Positions 15,468 through 27,005 of a stretch of DNA of 62,577 nucleotides are shown in pieces. Source of the DNA: Rhizomucor pusillus (Eukaryota > Mucoromycota > Mucoromycetes > Mucorales > Lichtheimiaceae); assembly GCA_900175165.2 (NCBI GenBank), contig FWWN02000545.1, forward strand, positions 1 through 62,577, read 5' to 3'. The notes beneath the pieces are model-generated. The model did not search any database and was not told the origin of the DNA. It was given only the letters and a program-made list of their open reading frames with translations. Made by a program: the position numbers and the translations under genes. Numbering within the stretch: the stretch's first letter is position 1; each line of letters opens with the position of its first letter.

Positions 15468-16238
15468 ACATTTTACAACCAACCAAAGCTCGCGGTAACA
15501 AGTCAATCAACATTTGTTCAAGTAAATTCTGCTTGTTATTCATGGCTGCAGCGTTTACAATCGGAAAGGCGTGATCTTGGGAGGAAACATATTGTCCTGG
15601 CATACGGCTGATGTGACATGTCACGAGGTACGAAATCATTGACGCGGTGTTGCCTTACACCGCGCACTGCTCAACACAGCCTCGCTTTAAGCTGGAAAGC
15701 ATAAGCTGGTACTTATACTTCAACATTTCACATATTGCTTGGATAGATATTCTGGATAATAGTTATGATATTTGAGCAGATTAATTACTCCCCAAACTCC
15801 GTGGAATCGCCATAATGAACTATATGCTATTTTCAATTATCTGTAGCCATAATAAATTACTACGATTTGTTAAGATCGACCAAGTTCGACGACCTTGGAA
15901 TCTTCAAGTACTTCTTCCCGGGAAAAATAGGAACCTAGAATGATCGTTTTCGTCCATTGTCTAACCAAAGTATCAAATAACGGAAACTTCACGACACCAC
16001 CATTAAATCAAAGTGTGAACCCCACATTGTCGGGGAATATGGACAATGCAATAATATCCGGAAGCAGGTAAATCTGCGCGTGAGAAAGGAAGTATGAGAA
16101 GGGTAGGATTTGATCACCTACACAGGGTCTCATGCCTACAGGTTTGTGCGACGACAGCAGCATATCGTAATACAAAGTCAAATATCAAGTATACTGCGGG
16201 AAGGCTTGGTGTGGGACCATGGGAAATGCTTGAGCACT

Positions 16239-16250
16239 TATATATATAAA
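16239..16250 (+). promoter_or_regulatory. TATA box of the sugar transporter
   Basis: TATATATATAAA lies about 85 nt before the transporter ATG at 16335, a sensible distance for a fungal TATA element. Confidence 0.45.
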
Positions 16251-16334
16251 GAGCAAGAGCATGCCCGATGCCGCCATTTGTCATCTTGTAGCTTGCTCCG
16301 TTTTGTTTTCCCACCACAGAATTGGGGTACTAGC

Positions 16335-18693
16335 ATGAAGTACATGCCACTTATTGCCACGACTGTGTCGTGTATGGGAGGATTTCTATTCGGCTACGAT
16401 ATCGGTGTCATTAGCGGTACGTCGCTGGATTTGATTCAGCAAAAATCGGTTATCGCGATCTGATTGAGTAAAAAAAAATGCATTCTAGGTGTACTTGCCA
16501 TGCCTACGTTTCCAACGTATTTTGGCATGTCTGGTGATCCCGCTTACATGGCTCAGGTCAAAGGCGATGTGGTATCATTGTTGCAGGCTGGTTGCTGTGC
16601 AGGTGCATTACTTATCAATTTCTTTGCTGGTAAGTCATTGTATGCAATGACTAGTCTATAATTCGTATCTGATTTGCTATCCAGATCCCTTTGGCCGTAA
16701 ATATGCAATCATGCTTTCATCAGTAATCTTTATTGTCGGAAGCATTCTCCAGACAGTCGCGCAAAACCTCGCAACGTGTGTATAAACTCTACATGCAAGC
16801 GCTAACGTGTGGGAAACTAACAAACATGATAAACATATAAAACAGTATGATGGCTGGGCGATTTGTGGGAGGATGTATGTTCTGCTGATTGGGAGCCTAA
16901 CTCTAGAGACTAAACAAAGGTTCTATGGATATAGTTGGAGTGGGTGCTTGCTCTACATTGGTCCCCATGTACATTGCGGAAATTGCGCCAAGGAAGCTCC
17001 GAGGTCGTCTAGGTACTTTGTGGCAATTTCTTGTCGTGCTGGGTATCATGCTTTCCTACTGGTAACATGGATTATATACTCCTATTTACATGACGTTCGC
17101 TGACTTACAGACTTCATGTCAGGGTTGATTATGCTTGTGTGCGTCATATTCCCATCAGTGATAAACAGTGGCGTACACCTTTGGGTATCCAGATCATTCC
17201 AGGTGGTATTCTCCTGATTGGCATGGTGTTCTTGCCCGAATCTCTTCGTTGGTTGGCTCTGAAGTAATGCACCCAGCTACGGCGTGTTCCATCACGGGAT
17301 ATAGTACTGATAAAAGCATATGGTGACCAGGGACAAAGACGATAAAGTTGAAAAGGAGCTCTGTCGCCTCCGGAACCTTCCCGCAGATGATCCCACCATC
17401 ATTCAAGAGCTGCAAGAGATCAAAGATGCTGTAGAATTTGAGAGGGAAAGCAAGAACACTCGATGGTCGGAGGTGATTGTACCTTCCAACTTGAAGCGCC
17501 TGTTTATTGGTATATGGTTACAGATTTTTCAACAATGGACGGGCACAAATGCTGTCGTAAGTTGTGGAGGATTGGCCGTGGAAAGAAATTGGTATTTGGA
17601 GAAGGAATTTAATATATGTTTGTTGGATAGAACTACTATGCACCTAACATTTTCCAGTCCATTGGTCTTACGACAGAAAACACGGATATCCTCGCCACCG
17701 GTGTATATGGTAAAGGAATAATTTATTTCAGTTGTCGCGGAGTGCTTTTGCTGAGATATCCTTGTTCTAGGCGTCGTCAAGCTAGTTTTCGTGGTCGTTG
17801 CATTCTTTATGATTGATGCCAGACTCGGTCGACGACAGACGCTTTTGTTGGGCTCAGTCTTCATGTTTGTCTCCTTCTTTATCCTGGCTGGCATGATCTA
17901 CGGCATTCAGAAAGATAATGGAGGCGCGCTGACAGTCAACGCGATCGTTGATGCAAAAGGATATGTTGCCATGGTTATGGTCTATTTATTTGCTGTTGGG
18001 TAAGTCGAGAAAAACTTTTTATCAACTTTCATGAAAAACTGACGGTCTGTCTCAAGATATGAATTCTCCTGGGGGTACAAAACGGGATATCACTATTTGA
18101 AAAGAAAGCGTGGAAAACTAACCAAGGATATCCCACAGTCCTGTCGTCTGGGTCGTTTGCTCTGAGATCTTCCCCAACCGTGTCCGCGCTATTTGCTTAT
18201 CTATCACAACTGGTAAGCACTGTTCATGGCTTTTATTATTGGCAAAATACTAACAAAACCTGCTAGCATTTAACTGGGTAAGATTTATTCTTTGTTGATC
18301 GCTTTGAAGTTATGCTTACATGTAAGCTCACATATTTCTTGAACAAAGGCCATGAATGCAACTATTGCCAAAGTTACACCCATCATGATGGCAAAAATTA
18401 CATATGGCACTTATTTTTTTTTTGGCGCCATGGCTGTCGTAATGGGTGTATTCACCTATGTGTTTCTACCCGAGACACGGGGTCGTTCTCTGGAAGAAAT
18501 TGATGAGGTAAACTAACACGAAGCAGATCAGTGTTTCATAATGATTTCATGCTTCTAACGCAAACGAAAATAGCTGTTCCAAGGCTCCATGTTAGCTTAC
18601 AAAGACAAATATGTTTGGAAGCCGAAGAAGAAGAACGACCCGGAAGACGCCGAATCCGAACAGGTTAACAAAGAACCCATCTTGGGACACTAA
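16335..18693 (+). CDS. MFS sugar (hexose) transporter
   Basis: Twelve-helix sugar/proton transporter of the plasma membrane. Fourteen exons: 16335-16416, 16489-16629, 16685-16775, 16846-16874, 16935-17061, 17123-17263, 17331-17556, 17631-17709, 17771-17999, 18057-18074, 18139-18212, 18267-18277, 18349-18507, 18574-18693; 508 residues. Family motifs: [14 protein letters not shown] in helix 1, [73 protein letters not shown] and the terminal [13 protein letters not shown]. Exons 10 and 12 are microexons of 18 and 11 nt, each required to rebuild conserved helix 10 to 11 sequence. Substrate is probably glucose or another hexose. The closest yeast relatives would be the HXT/RGT2 group, but there is no long signalling tail, so a transporter and not a sensor. 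Confidence 0.9.
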
Positions 18694-18699
18694 GTCGCC

Positions 18700-19310
18700 G
18701 TATATTTTATGTATGTTGTAGTATCTTAAAGTTTAGTCACTGCAGTGCAGCCTCTTTCCATATATTAAGATCTTAATAATGATTTCATTGACCCTATTTT
18801 CCGGGTTAAGAGTTCAACAAACATTACTCGAAGTGGATAGAGTTCCATCTTTCACAATGCTATAAAAATATTGAAGACATCTACATATCTCGAAAACATA
18901 TATGTATAGAAAGCATAAAGTTGTAGCAATGCATCCTGTCTGAATGGCAAATTCGGCAAACGTCCCTAGCGCGGCTATTGCAAATAATCAGCATTGTGGA
19001 TGCCGAGACTTGTAAATAAGACAAACAATATCCTTTTTTTTTCTAGGCCTGATTTTCTACTATCGTAGTTAGCTATGGCCCCTTTTATGTTCAGGAAGAG
19101 GGAAGAAAGAAATACGGAAAAAGAGAAATTGTTGTAACGGTGATGTCTATATACATGGGCGAAAGACGGAGAGAGAGAGAGAGAGAATACGAGCAGTGGA
19201 AGTAGAGAGAAGAAAAGCAAGAAAGGGGACCAGAAGAGGACATTAGGGATTAAAATTACAAGAAGGAAAAGAATATGCAGGAGAATTGGGGGAATATAAG
19301 TAAAAAGATG
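18700..19310. other. Convergent 3' region with GA repeat
   Basis: Lies between the ends of two convergent genes. It contains a short (GA)n microsatellite near 19170-19190 on a purine-rich plus strand. No gene seen. Confidence 0.5.
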
Positions 19311-19315
19311 GATGA

Positions 19316-20788
19316 TCAATATCCGGTACGCTTCCGTTGCCACCATATGGAGCTGCCTCTGATGACAGTTGTCTTTGGCATGTATGTTATGTTACCCAAT
19401 AAGTTTGAAGAAGGATTGTCCGCCAATGGAAACAGATTTTTGTGGCGCTCCCCGTTTTGTTCTTCCGTATCCTCCTCCTCATCTTCCAGACTGCTATTAC
19501 CGCTACCAGCGCTGAGTTCAACCAACTCCTTAATGTATGGACTTTGTATCATGCCTCTATGCACGCCACCTAGACAGACTCTCTGTAACCCAGAGTCGGC
19601 GGAGGCACGGCCGTGGTCGATGTGTGCAATGTCCGTCTTAATACGCTCAATCAGGGAGCTAAAAAACTTTTCTGTAAGATTGCGCGCGTTGCTAAGATTG
19701 AAAAGTCGCAGTTGATTGCAGTGCATAAGCAAATCCACCAAGGTGCTTTCTGATAACTGGTCGCCATCGGGGTTATTGATCATGACGAACTTGCGCAAAT
19801 TTTTGCATCGCTTAGCAACCAGGCTGATCGACATGTTGGTCAAGTGATAGGCATTTCCGATGCCGAGACTCTCCAGGTTTGGTCCACATCTGTCAGCCAA
19901 AGTGGCCAAACTCGCGTCGCTAATAGGGGTATTGCCCATGATTTCAATGTGCCGCAGCTGTGGATTTGTGAGAGCCAATTTGGCCAGCGTCGAGCCTCGA
20001 AGGGTAGCACAGCCAGTGAACACGATCGATTCAAGCGCGCCGGATACCATGTATTTTGCCATTTCGTATATAGAGTCGTCGCTCTTTGGTGAGTACGACG
20101 TGAGTCGTATAGTTTTCAGTTTTCGGCAGTTATGTGCAAAGTGCGCCAAGGGCAGCGAATGATTATGTTGCCTAACGTGATGTGGTTGCTGCTGATGCTG
20201 TTGTTGCTGCTGTGGAGGATGCTGATGAGGCGGAGGATGGTGCTGGTTGATTTGACCGGCAGGACGGATTGGAGGAGGGACACCACCGGTTGGCGGACGT
20301 GGCATTGGAGGGTCACCTGGACGTTTGATGTTGGGCAACACTGGACGATTCTGCATGATTAGAGGAGCTGGAGGCGCCACAGGGCGGGTATTATGAAATG
20401 TTATAGAGATGTATTCAAGGTTGGGACAGAGCGAAGTGACTAGCAAGATGATATTTGGAGTGACGTGGAACTCTCGGTCACCGTGGACAAGATCGAGCGA
20501 TTTGAGGTAGCTGCCGTACGGTCGAGAGGTGTTTTTGCGGGCCATGATGGAAAATACACGCTCGAATTCTCGCTCACGGACAAACTTGAAGCTCGACCAT
20601 ACGAGCTCTAAAGCGGGGGTCGACCATGCCCTGCAAGTCAACGCTGTACGAGCCTGGTCGGAACGGGATAAATAGCTAAAGATGCGCTTCAGGCACGCTG
20701 GCGGCAAGTACGTCGCTTTGGTGCCAGGCGGCTTGGGCTTCCGCTCAACTACTGTTGAAGGGGCACCCAAGCTGGCATCTCTGGTCAT
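19316..20788 (-). CDS. F-box protein with leucine-rich repeats
   Basis: Likely substrate receptor of an SCF ubiquitin ligase. An uninterrupted frame of about 490 codons. Near the N-terminus, YLPPACLKRIFSYLSRSDQ followed by CRAWSTPALELVW fits an F-box. Then come leucine-rich repeats of the SCF type (LKSLDLVHGD, LRHIEIMGNTPISDASL, LESLGIGNAYHLTNMSI, LRLFNLSNARNLTEKF), interrupted by a proline/histidine/glutamine-rich linker around residues 150-205. The end is acidic then basic. The frame continues upstream without an ATG (TTG at 20821), so I take ATG 20788; a short upstream exon is possible. The substrate is unknown. Confidence 0.8.
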   Translation of the reverse strand: MTRDASLGAPSTVVERKPKPPGTKATYLPPACLKRIFSYLSRSDQARTALTCRAWSTPALELVWSSFKFVREREFERVFSIMARKNTSRPYGSYLKSLDLVHGDREFHVTPNIILLVTSLCPNLEYISITFHNTRPVAPPAPLIMQNRPVLPNIKRPGDPPMPRPPTGGVPPPIRPAGQINQHHPPPHQHPPQQQQQHQQQPHHVRQHNHSLPLAHFAHNCRKLKTIRLTSYSPKSDDSIYEMAKYMVSGALESIVFTGCATLRGSTLAKLALTNPQLRHIEIMGNTPISDASLATLADRCGPNLESLGIGNAYHLTNMSISLVAKRCKNLRKFVMINNPDGDQLSESTLVDLLMHCNQLRLFNLSNARNLTEKFFSSLIERIKTDIAHIDHGRASADSGLQRVCLGGVHRGMIQSPYIKELVELSAGSGNSSLEDEEEDTEEQNGERHKNLFPLADNPSSNLLGNITYMPKTTVIRGSSIWWQRKRTGY

Positions 20789-20829
20789 GCACGAATCGTC
20801 CGTGATGTCGTCTTTTGGCAAATTGTAAA

Positions 20830-21427
20830 ACGTGGAGCTGAAAAGTCGTCAATGGGATATAGTTGCGAGAGAAAGAGCGAGAGACACTTGAAAACACAAA
20901 CGAGAAAAAAGAATATCGGGGCGGAAAACCGAAAACATTTTCTTACAAAAACCCTCATACGAACAGCCGCTCTCTATCTTCAGATTGTATTATGGGCTAT
21001 TTATGCAATATATACTATAGATTAACTCCTCTTGATCACGACCCACAGCCATCCTACTTGAATTTAGCTGATCAGGGTGGAATGATTTGATTGATGTGTA
21101 AGCGTACAGAACAAATTTCTGCTTGTTTCATAGACAGTTACACAAACTACGTCATTGCCGGATTCTGGAGGAATCGATTTCATGACCGATGGGGACGGGC
21201 TGGAATGGCTCATGCAGCAAAGTTGCTGAGGTTTCTAGTGCGACCATAAACTGCACACAGAGTCATAAGTGGATGTACTAGGCAAAGATAGCTTGCAAAG
21301 CGATAGACTTGCTGTTAGAGGTTCAACGGGTCAACTGGCTGACAGAGATATCGGTGTCGCGTGACCATCATTTGGCCCGTCTGTCTTTGGACTCTGCAAG
21401 AAATACTTATCGTTTTCTTTCGCCATA
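20830..21427. promoter_or_regulatory. Shared upstream region between divergent genes
   Basis: About 600 bp separates the F-box gene (minus) from the ATG14-like gene (plus). No specific sites were identified with confidence. Confidence 0.4.
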
Positions 21428-23006
21428 ATGGAATGTCAATATTGTCATTCTACTCATCGTAAATTTTACTGTGTGCGCTGCCTTAAAGACAAGTAAGGAC
21501 AGCTACGTAATCCAGCAAAAGCGAGTCATGATTGACGATGCGCAGATTGCAAACACATAGATACGAGCTTGGACCGATATTATTCGAATGTGATAAAGCA
21601 ATCGAGCAGTCTGAACAGCATGTCGCTAGCGCCACACGTATACGAGCACTCAGAGCCGAGAAACATCGTCGCGCTGCAAATATAGCTAAATCCTCGGTTG
21701 AAAGGGAACGCATAAAAGCTGACAACAATGAATGTATGATTTATGGAGTTCATTTCTTCTACCCAAAATACTTGCTCTTACTAACAATCCCTCGTTAACA
21801 GTGAAGCTACGTATAGAGCAGCTAAGGCAAGAAATTGAGCAGAGACGAGTCAAGCTTGATGAAAATGAACGACAAAGACGGTCTCAAAAAACGCCTGCAG
21901 AGTGGGAACGAGAGTTACAGCAATATCGCAAACGTTCGCAAAAGATGTATCGCATGGTCATTTTAGCACGGAGAATCCTCGTTCAAGAGATTACATTACT
22001 GTTCGATTTTAAGGCTAGCGAGCCAACATCACCACCGATACATGAGCAGAGCAGTTTCATGGATGTACCATTCTTGCCAAATAGACAACGGAGTGACGAT
22101 CTTTATATCTGCGGCGTCACTTTGCCTTCTAGGACCATAGACATCGCAAGTAAGAACTAAGCGTATTTTATTTTATACCAAGAGAAGTTCATAACCTTTG
22201 ACTTGTCTTTCTTCGATGCAGAATATCCAAAGGAAGAATTGAATGCTGCGATTGGCCTTGTGGTACATATGCTAGGCCTAATTGTTGGTTATCTCGGTGT
22301 CAAGCTGCCTTTTGGACTCTTTTACCGTGGAATACACCCTTATGCGAGATCATCTTTACCGCGGCCGGTACGCAGCAGTAAAATGCCGCTATTCCTTGAC
22401 GACGAGAATTTTCGACGGTTCGTCATAGGAGTTGCCATGTTGAACTACGATATTGCATACCTTTGCCACACGCAACGGGTTGATATACCGTTATCACAAA
22501 TCGCAAACACATTCCAGAACCTTATGCAGTGCTGTCAATCACCAAAATTGGGAATGTAGGTGCGCGAAACGAAATAATAGGACAATGATCAGTTATAATT
22601 AATGTAAATTTCTAGACATTCACATGCTACAGCTCAAGGAGGATTGTCTAGTCTGGACTTCTCTCTAGAGTTTCATCACGTTCTTCGTGCTACGGCTATG
22701 CGTTTTAAGAGTGGACCGCCTATCAGGGCGGATGTAACACGAGGGACTACATTGAGCGAAAGACACGCAGCAGAAGGGTGGCTTTACTATGATGGATTAG
22801 ACGACGACAGTGAAGAAGAGAACGATGATTGGAACGAGGAAGGCGATAATGGGGAGCACTGGAATCTGGTAGATGTGATGCCATCCATGGGCAGGGAACA
22901 AGGCACGGAAAGCCTGTTCCAGCTAAGAGCTCCGGTAATACCTGGAGTTCTGAGTACATTGAACCCAAATCAGCAGGATGCATCGAAACGTAAATATAAA
23001 AGCTGA
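21428..23006 (+). CDS. ATG14: ATG14/UVRAG-family PI3-kinase subunit
   Basis: Probable subunit of the Vps34 phosphatidylinositol 3-kinase complex that starts autophagosome formation. Exons 21428-21492, 21546-21733, 21802-22149, 22222-22555, 22616-23006 give 441 residues. The N-terminus has CQYC and YCVRC cysteine pairs, the hallmark of Atg14 as opposed to Vps38. A long coiled coil (about residues 45-160, LRIEQLRQEIEQRRVKLDE) follows, then a globular domain (GLVVHMLGLIVGYLGVKLPF, FVIGVAMLNYDIAYLC) that fits the family's C-terminal fold. The tail is acidic (about residues 365-390). Atg14 rather than Vps38 rests mainly on the cysteine motif. Confidence 0.78.
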
Positions 23007-23009
23007 TAG

Positions 23010-23580
23010 ATAGCAGTTTTTCATCGTTGTCCCTTTTCTTCCTAGCACTACATGGTTCAAATAAAACGTTTGCTGGTGGAAACTTATTGAAGGCTTCATC
23101 TCGAGATGTTTCAATTATTCGGAAACAGTTCGTGGTTGGGGGTCGTGGATAGTTTTTTCAGTTTGCTTATATGCATATGCCAGAAAGTAACGTTGAAAGA
23201 CGTGGAATAGAGTCTTCAAAAGAAGAAAGGCTTCTCATGCAGTAAGCATATAGCAACGGAGTATGTTGCAAATAACAACTTCAAAGAGTCTAAACGGCAA
23301 TGTATCCCCAATGAAGAATGCACATTGTGTATCCATTGCATAGGATTGGATGAAGAGTTAAGAAGGAAGAACTTTTTTTATTATCATTGCCATAGATGGA
23401 ATCCAGTTCTTTTCATATCTTCGTAGCGATGAGATGCAGATTAGACAAGGGAAAGAAGCGATAGTTTTAAGGGGGGATCCTGGGGTGGGGGTTGGTTGGT
23501 TCATATCTAATAAGGTGTGTGTATTGCGTATAGGTTTGTAAATATCCAATGAACAAGAATATAAGAAACAATTTTGAAAA
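23010..23580. other. Convergent 3' region
   Basis: Lies between the ends of the ATG14-like and Sel1-repeat genes. Short G-runs occur near 23472-23492. No gene seen. Confidence 0.5.
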
Positions 23581-23583
23581 CGA

Positions 23584-25230
23584 TCATACAAAGTTTGCAA
23601 TAGGACCTGACTCCTTTTTCGAGAGCAAACCCTTTGCACGTTGCAACAGCTCCTCGCCATGTAATTGCAGAGCTGACGGTGATCTTGCTGGAATATTATT
23701 GACCATTGTGGCTCTATACGAAGATCTGTATCTTGCTGGCATCTGATGCAGCCGCTTCGCTGCACGGCGTTCTCCTTGGACCGAAGCTCGCTCATACCAA
23801 ACAACAGCCTCCTGTGCGTCTGCGGCAACGCCAATACCGACTTCATAAAAGTAACCAATTGCATATTCTGCCTTGGGTAAACCTTGCAGTGCTGCGCGGT
23901 AGGCCCAGGCAAAGGCTTGTTCTTCTGACGGTTCCAGTACGTCTTGAGCTCCCATCAGATACCATGCAGCAAGTGCAAAGCAAGCGTCTGGATGTCCTTG
24001 GTCAGCGGCGATGCTGTAGTATCGTATACTAAGCGATGCATCCTTTGTGCAACCGAGCCGGCCAAACTCGTAACATTCGCCCAATCTGAAGGCAGATGGA
24101 GCGTAACCCTGTGCAGCTGCTTCGCTGTATAGGTGCACGGCGTACGTTGTATCGACAAAAATAACCGAGTCAAATCCTTTCTCGTGCAACAGTGCTAGTT
24201 CATGCAATGCGTGCGGGTACTGTGGGGTGGCGGCTTCTGCGGAACGTTTCAGCCACTTGTGCCCGTCGCGCAAGTTACGGGTCATGCCGAGTTCCCCGTT
24301 CATTTCCGCTAGTCCAAGGCGGTACATGGCTCCGGGATGGTTCAGAGATGCCGCCTTCTTGTAGTACTGCGCTGCTTTTGTCTTGTCTCTGCGCGTGCCT
24401 AATCCATCCTCGTAACATTTGCCGGTTCTAACGAAAATAAGCAACTTAAAATAGAAACATTACGCTTTTCTTTCCTGCCAAACAACTTACCGGAAAGCCG
24501 CATCTGGGTCGTGGTGTTTTGCAGCCTGCACAAACAAAGGAAAAGCCTTGTCAAAGTCTGGCCGTCTGTCCTTGCTTAGAAGGCCAGCAGCGTACATGTT
24601 GGCTAGGTAGTGTTGCGATTCCCGGTGTCCGCGCAACGATGCTACCTTTAAAAGTTTCTCCGCCTCAGTGAGATATGCTTGGCGCATATCCTCGTTTATA
24701 TTCTGGTCCTGGTTTTCGTTGCTGTTGCTGTTGTTATTGTCGTTATCATCGTCACCATCATTCTCTCCACGACCTTCTTCTTGCTGCTGCTCAATTCTCT
24801 TTGCAGCTTCCACGAGGAAAATAGCAAAGTCGCACTGGATATCAACATTATTTGACTTCTTCGCATTTTCTCTGTACATGTTGATTGTCTGAGAATATGA
24901 TAGGAGTGAAGCGTTGTCTCCAGGCTTTAGGTGCGAATGATCAAGCAACGGATCGCTTCCGATGCTCATGAGACTTGCAGCCGAGAGCGCACGTTGCGGT
25001 GTCATCGGCGACGTGGGTGTCGAAGGGATGGATAACGAGGCCGTTGACGTGCTAGAAGTACGGTGAGTGGACTTTTTATTGGTCAAGCTAGGCGATGAAG
25101 GAGAAGGTGATGCGAGCCCGCCCTGCTTCTGTTTTGATTGCTGCTGCTGCTGGGGTCGTTGCGAGGGTAATGGGGGCAGCGCCTTCTTTTCCAGCGATTT
25201 GCTCATGCGTTTGCGGATATCCTTGAACAT
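23584..25230 (-). CDS. Sel1-repeat protein, SKT5/CHS4-like chitin synthase activator
   Basis: In yeast, Skt5/Chs4 anchors and activates chitin synthase III at the bud neck. Exons 25230-24491 and 24427-23584 give 527 residues. The first 130 residues are low complexity (glutamine, serine, proline). From about residue 130 the pre-repeat region YSQTINMYRENAKKSNNVDIQCDFAIFL... resembles the family, followed by about seven Sel1-like repeats: YLANMYAAGLLS, CYEDGLGTRRDKTKAAQYYKK, YRLGLAEMNGELG, FRLGECYEFGRLG, YAIGYFYEVGIGVAADAQEA. The end (GPIANFV) lacks a CAAX prenylation box, unlike yeast Chs4. The family is firm, the exact orthologue less so. Confidence 0.82.
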
Positions 25231-25234
25231 TGCT

Positions 25235-25820
25235 CTTGTTTCCTTTTTTATTATTTGGACTCAATGCAGAGGAAAGAAGAGAAGAGAAAAGAATCAAGGA
25301 AGCAAACAACCGCAAGATTGAGATTTTTCACTTTTATGCAATTCGTTTGAACCAATACTCTCGTCACATGTCTTTCCAAAGAGAGCCGCGTTCGCCACTT
25401 TGTATGCTCCCTTTTCCACTTTGCAGGCGTATGTCCATGCTGTGCTCCTTTTGCGAACGGGAGCAGGGTATGCGCCGTGTATGTGTTTCTTATGTAGGCT
25501 GTGAGCTTTTATGGGATTTTTGCTCCTATTTGCAACCATGTTGCATATAGGCACGATTTGACGCTAAAGTGTGTTTTCCGCTTGGGGGGGGGGTTGGGTT
25601 GCATCGTGCTAAACTTCGCCAAGTAGGGCAAAATTCATCACCACATCAATTCCGCTGGTGACAAGATTATCCATGGAAGGAACAAATATTACTATTCGTA
25701 CATTACATGCAGAAGGAAAATAAATTTAACTGAGCAGCAAGAAAGTAATAAATGCATCGCGGCCATACACACCCCTTGTTTACGCTTGGCAAGACTGGCT
25801 CGAACGTCAGGGGTATTGGA
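25235..25820. other. Intergenic, with a 10-G run
   Basis: Upstream region of the Sel1-repeat gene. A run of ten G occurs at 25584-25593, followed by a further GGG. No gene seen. Confidence 0.4.
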
Positions 25821-25824
25821 TGAT

Positions 25825-26847
25825 TCAAGACCGTTTAACGTCGTATACCTTTTTGTTCACATAGATCCGTAAGAAATCGGGTTCGTGGCTGCGGCGTCGT
25901 AACTTATATATATTCTGCATGTTCTTCTTACCGGCAACGATGACGATGCAATTTTCTTCCTAGAAAAGACTCGCTACACAAATCCTAGTGTAAGCGCACG
26001 TGCAGACAGCGGCCGATCCAAGCCCATCTATACTTGCCTTAATCTGGGGTGCGCGTAGAAAGATAATCAAGATAACGACAACGAACACGAATGAGAGAAA
26101 AGAGGATGAACCACCATGAGGACTAGCCAACATTCGTCCCTGGCTATCGACTGATGTCTTGCTCTCGCCACCCTCTAACGTCGGCGACACATCCTCTTGT
26201 GTTCGATCGTACCAGGGTAGCATCCCTATCGCCTCAACGGCTTTGTTCAACGTTTCATCTATAGTCTCATCATAGCTCTCGGTTGCTGGTTCCGGTGTAT
26301 CTGCGAGCGTTGCATCATTTTCCCCTTCGTTCCAGCCATTTTCAGCATTTGCATCAGGTCTGGGCTGCGGTGCAGGCACGACCCTATTATCGGTTTCCTC
26401 TTCCTCTCTCCATCGATTCTCGGATATCGCACCTAATGGCTGCTTCGTAATCAGTTCCTCCTCTTCCAGTGTTGTTTCAACTGGCGGCTTAATCGGAGGA
26501 GGAGGGAGTCCAGAAATGCCCTCGCCTTGTTGTGGGACTCGCTGCTGGTCTCCAACGCCAGTATCAATTGTGATTTTTTGATCGTCAGCATTATTCGCAT
26601 CGACCCAGTCTTCATCGTCCATATTTTGCTCTTCGTCCCTGAAAGTTTCCTCTTCATCGCCCGCGGGCTCCTCGCCAATGTCTTCGCCAATCTCTTCTGG
26701 ACTCTGTGGCTCAAGATTCACAATGAGCTCGCCATCGTCTGCGTGCTCATCGTCGTCTTCGATGGCATATATCTTTTGCATATATGTAAGCATTACGCCT
26801 ACTGCGAGATACAGCAGCCGCCTAAGCATCGTGGCTGATAAACTCAA
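25825..26847 (-). CDS. Acidic single-pass membrane protein of the secretory route
   Basis: The N-terminus has a hydrophobic signal (LLYLAVGVMLTYM) cut near KIYA. About 200 residues rich in Glu/Asp with WYDRT and proline patches follow, then a membrane segment (SFLSFVFVVVILIIFL), so a type I topology is likely with the acidic part lumenal. Read straight through, the frame ends at 25960 (295 residues). If the GC-AG intron 26037-25960 is used (GCAAGT donor, CTAG acceptor), the frame continues to 25825 and adds a basic cytosolic tail (314 residues). A GT donor two codons later is a third option. Function unknown. Confidence 0.6.
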
Positions 26848-27005
26848 ACTTGTTAAGAGAATGTGATGGGAAAAAAGGACGAATATTTTCTGTCAACGTG
26901 TGATACAGACCCGTCAATGGGAAACTTTCAAGCAGACATGCATATGTTCTTCCTCTCCTTGTTGAAAATCCATGCTTTCTCATGTTGCTTTATTTTCCTC
27001 TTTTA

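Noticed and set aside
19275..19715. 146-codon plus-strand frame
   Set aside because: Antisense shadow of the F-box gene's 3' end.
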